6,830 nt of DNA from Betaproteobacteria bacterium (GTDB taxonomy: Bacteria > Pseudomonadota > Gammaproteobacteria > Burkholderiales > SG8-41), in assembly GCA_029883965.1 (NCBI GenBank), contig JAOUIN010000123.1, positions 1 to 6,830 on the forward strand, in the 5' to 3' direction. Positions 5,816 to 6,830 of this stretch are shown one piece after another. The position numbers and the translations under genes are program-made. The notes below the pieces were generated by a model. That model saw nothing but the letters and a program-made list of their open reading frames with translations, searched no databases and was not told the origin of the DNA. Each line of letters begins with the position of its first letter. The first letter of the stretch is position 1.

Positions 5816-6510
5816 TTACTATGTTTTCTCGGCAAGTCACGCAGCCGCAGCAGGCGCTGCAGCTCGGCCGCACCGGCGGCAGTGTCTAGGAAGGCCAGGC
5901 GCCCGCCACGCGTCGCGTACAGCCCCGCTTCGGTAACCACCAGATCCATGGCGACATCGTGTGCCTGCGGATAGATGGTCGGCACGCGACTGGCATCATA
6001 GGTCACGCCTATGGCAACCACGCGCTGTTCCAGCGCCGCCAGCGTCCGGTCAAAATAGCCGCCGCCATAACCCAGGCGATAGCCGCCGCCATCGCAGGCA
6101 TTCATCGGCACGATCGCGATATCGGGCAGCAATTCGGGAGTGCCGTCGGGCAGAGGAATGTCGTAAACACCCCTTGTCATCGGCGCACCCGGCCACCACT
6201 GACGGAAACGCAGCGGCCGACCCTTGCCGGTTACTTCGGGCAACGCCGCCGTAGCACCCCGCTCACGCCAGTAGCGCACGGCAAAGCGTGCATCAAACTC
6301 CGCCTTGAACGGCCAGCAGAATCCGATGACCGCGTTTTGTGGCGCCGGCAGCAGGGCACACAGCAGTGCGGTCATGCGCCGGCCCCACGCGACATGCTGC
6401 GCCTGCGGAACCGCGCAACGCCAGGCGATCCAGTGCTCACGCTGCGCTTTGCGCCAATCGCTGATGTCCTGCCAGTTCATCGATACCGGTTCACTCATCC
6501 GCGATTTCAT
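5812..6510 (-). CDS. fau: 5-formyltetrahydrofolate cyclo-ligase
   Basis: The enzyme (5-FCL, also called MTHFS or YgfA) uses ATP to convert 5-formyltetrahydrofolate to 5,10-methenyltetrahydrofolate in the cytosol, returning folate to the one-carbon pool. Counted from ATG 6510 (232 residues), the N-terminal WRKAQREHW at 19-27 resembles the family's early Arg/Lys-rich helix. FCWPFKAEFD at 64-73 is the folate-site strand and loop. RLGYGGGYFD at 145-154 is the phosphate-binding family signature. DLVVTEAGLY near the C-terminus is also typical. The start is uncertain: in-frame ATGs lie at 6534, 6510, 6498 and 6480. 6510 has the best, though weak, upstream purine stretch (GGACGAG). All give a protein longer than E. 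coli YgfA (about 182 residues). The gene follows mutY on the same strand; in many Gammaproteobacteria the neighbour is 6S RNA, which is not here. The TAA stop overlaps the stop of the LON-domain gene. Confidence 0.92.
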   Translation of the reverse strand: MKSRMSEPVSMNWQDISDWRKAQREHWIAWRCAVPQAQHVAWGRRMTALLCALLPAPQNAVIGFCWPFKAEFDARFAVRYWRERGATAALPEVTGKGRPLRFRQWWPGAPMTRGVYDIPLPDGTPELLPDIAIVPMNACDGGGYRLGYGGGYFDRTLAALEQRVVAIGVTYDASRVPTIYPQAHDVAMDLVVTEAGLYATRGGRLAFLDTAAGAAELQRLLRLRDLPRKHSN

Positions 6511-6551
6511 GTCTCGTCCGCGAATCCATGTCATAAGCCGCTTTGTGCAGA

Positions 6552-6830
6552 TTACCGCTTAATGCCGCGATCAGCACCGGCCCGTCCCCGGCGATTGCCG
6601 ATGAGCTGTTCGAGGATGTCACGCACCGGCTTCGGCACCGCTGCCCGCAAGGCATCATCAGGCGATATCCACAAGCAGCCCGGCTCCTCCGCGCGCTGCG
6701 GCCATGCCGCCACGGTCACCGGCTGCGGCAGAATATCAAGATTGAAGTGCGTGAAACCGTGCGCGATCGTTGGCAAGGGATCGCGCAATTCCACTTCGGC
6801 GCCATACCGTCGGGCACAGGCGGCAACGGC
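6552..6830 (-). CDS. mutY: MutY, A/G-specific adenine glycosylase (C-terminal end only)
   Basis: The frame is open to the right edge of the window and ends at TAA 6552-6554, giving the last 92 residues; the start and the catalytic domain lie outside. The fragment contains GAEVELRDPLPTIAHGFTHF, with FTHF at fragment residues 26-29, followed by NLDILPQPV. This is the NUDIX-like C-terminal domain pattern that in MutY recognises 8-oxoguanine opposite adenine. CLWISPDDALRAAVPKPVRDILEQL corresponds to the usual end of the protein, where a short proline-containing segment precedes the last helix. MutY removes adenine mispaired with 8-oxoguanine in base-excision repair. The basic tail (NRRGRAGADRGIKR) is not conserved in the family. 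The iron-sulfur cluster cysteines and helix-hairpin-helix cannot be seen. fau follows closely on the same strand, so the two may be co-transcribed. Confidence 0.85.
   Translation of the reverse strand, partial: AVAACARRYGAEVELRDPLPTIAHGFTHFNLDILPQPVTVAAWPQRAEEPGCLWISPDDALRAAVPKPVRDILEQLIGNRRGRAGADRGIKR

Overview
This GC-rich, gene-dense window looks like a piece of a Gram-negative proteobacterial chromosome. A gammaproteobacterium carrying hprK fits best, but that placement rests on gene order and protein character, not on a phylogenetic marker. The left side is the conserved lptA-lptB-rpoN-hpf-ptsN block found near LPS-export genes in many Beta- and Gammaproteobacteria. I see no mobile element, CRISPR, tRNA or rRNA, and no gene-free stretch over 300 bases. 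The longest gap is 62 bases.

Layout, left to right on the + strand: the 3' end of lptA (periplasmic LPS bridge protein); lptB (ATPase of the LPS extractor); rpoN (sigma-54); hpf (ribosome hibernation factor); ptsN (EIIA of the nitrogen PTS); hprK (HPr kinase/phosphorylase), which overlaps ptsN by 32 bases; rapZ (P-loop adaptor); and a 202-residue stand-alone LON substrate-binding-domain protein joined to rapZ through an ATGA start/stop overlap. On the - strand, converging on that block, lie the 5-formyltetrahydrofolate cyclo-ligase gene (fau) and, upstream of it, the 3' end of mutY. The two convergent gene sets meet with overlapping stop codons.

Together the + strand genes form one envelope/regulation cluster: LPS transport, alternative sigma factor, ribosome dormancy and nitrogen/carbon PTS signalling (EIIA-Ntr, the HPr kinase, RapZ). 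The distinctive points are the HPr kinase between ptsN and rapZ, the lack of any HPr/NPr, EI or mannose-type EIIA gene directly after rapZ (a LON-domain gene is there instead), and several perfect inverted repeats inside coding sequence. The best of these is a 10-bp hairpin early in rpoN. I did not find a convincing new biological system. The region is mostly conserved housekeeping and regulatory genes with a few local oddities.
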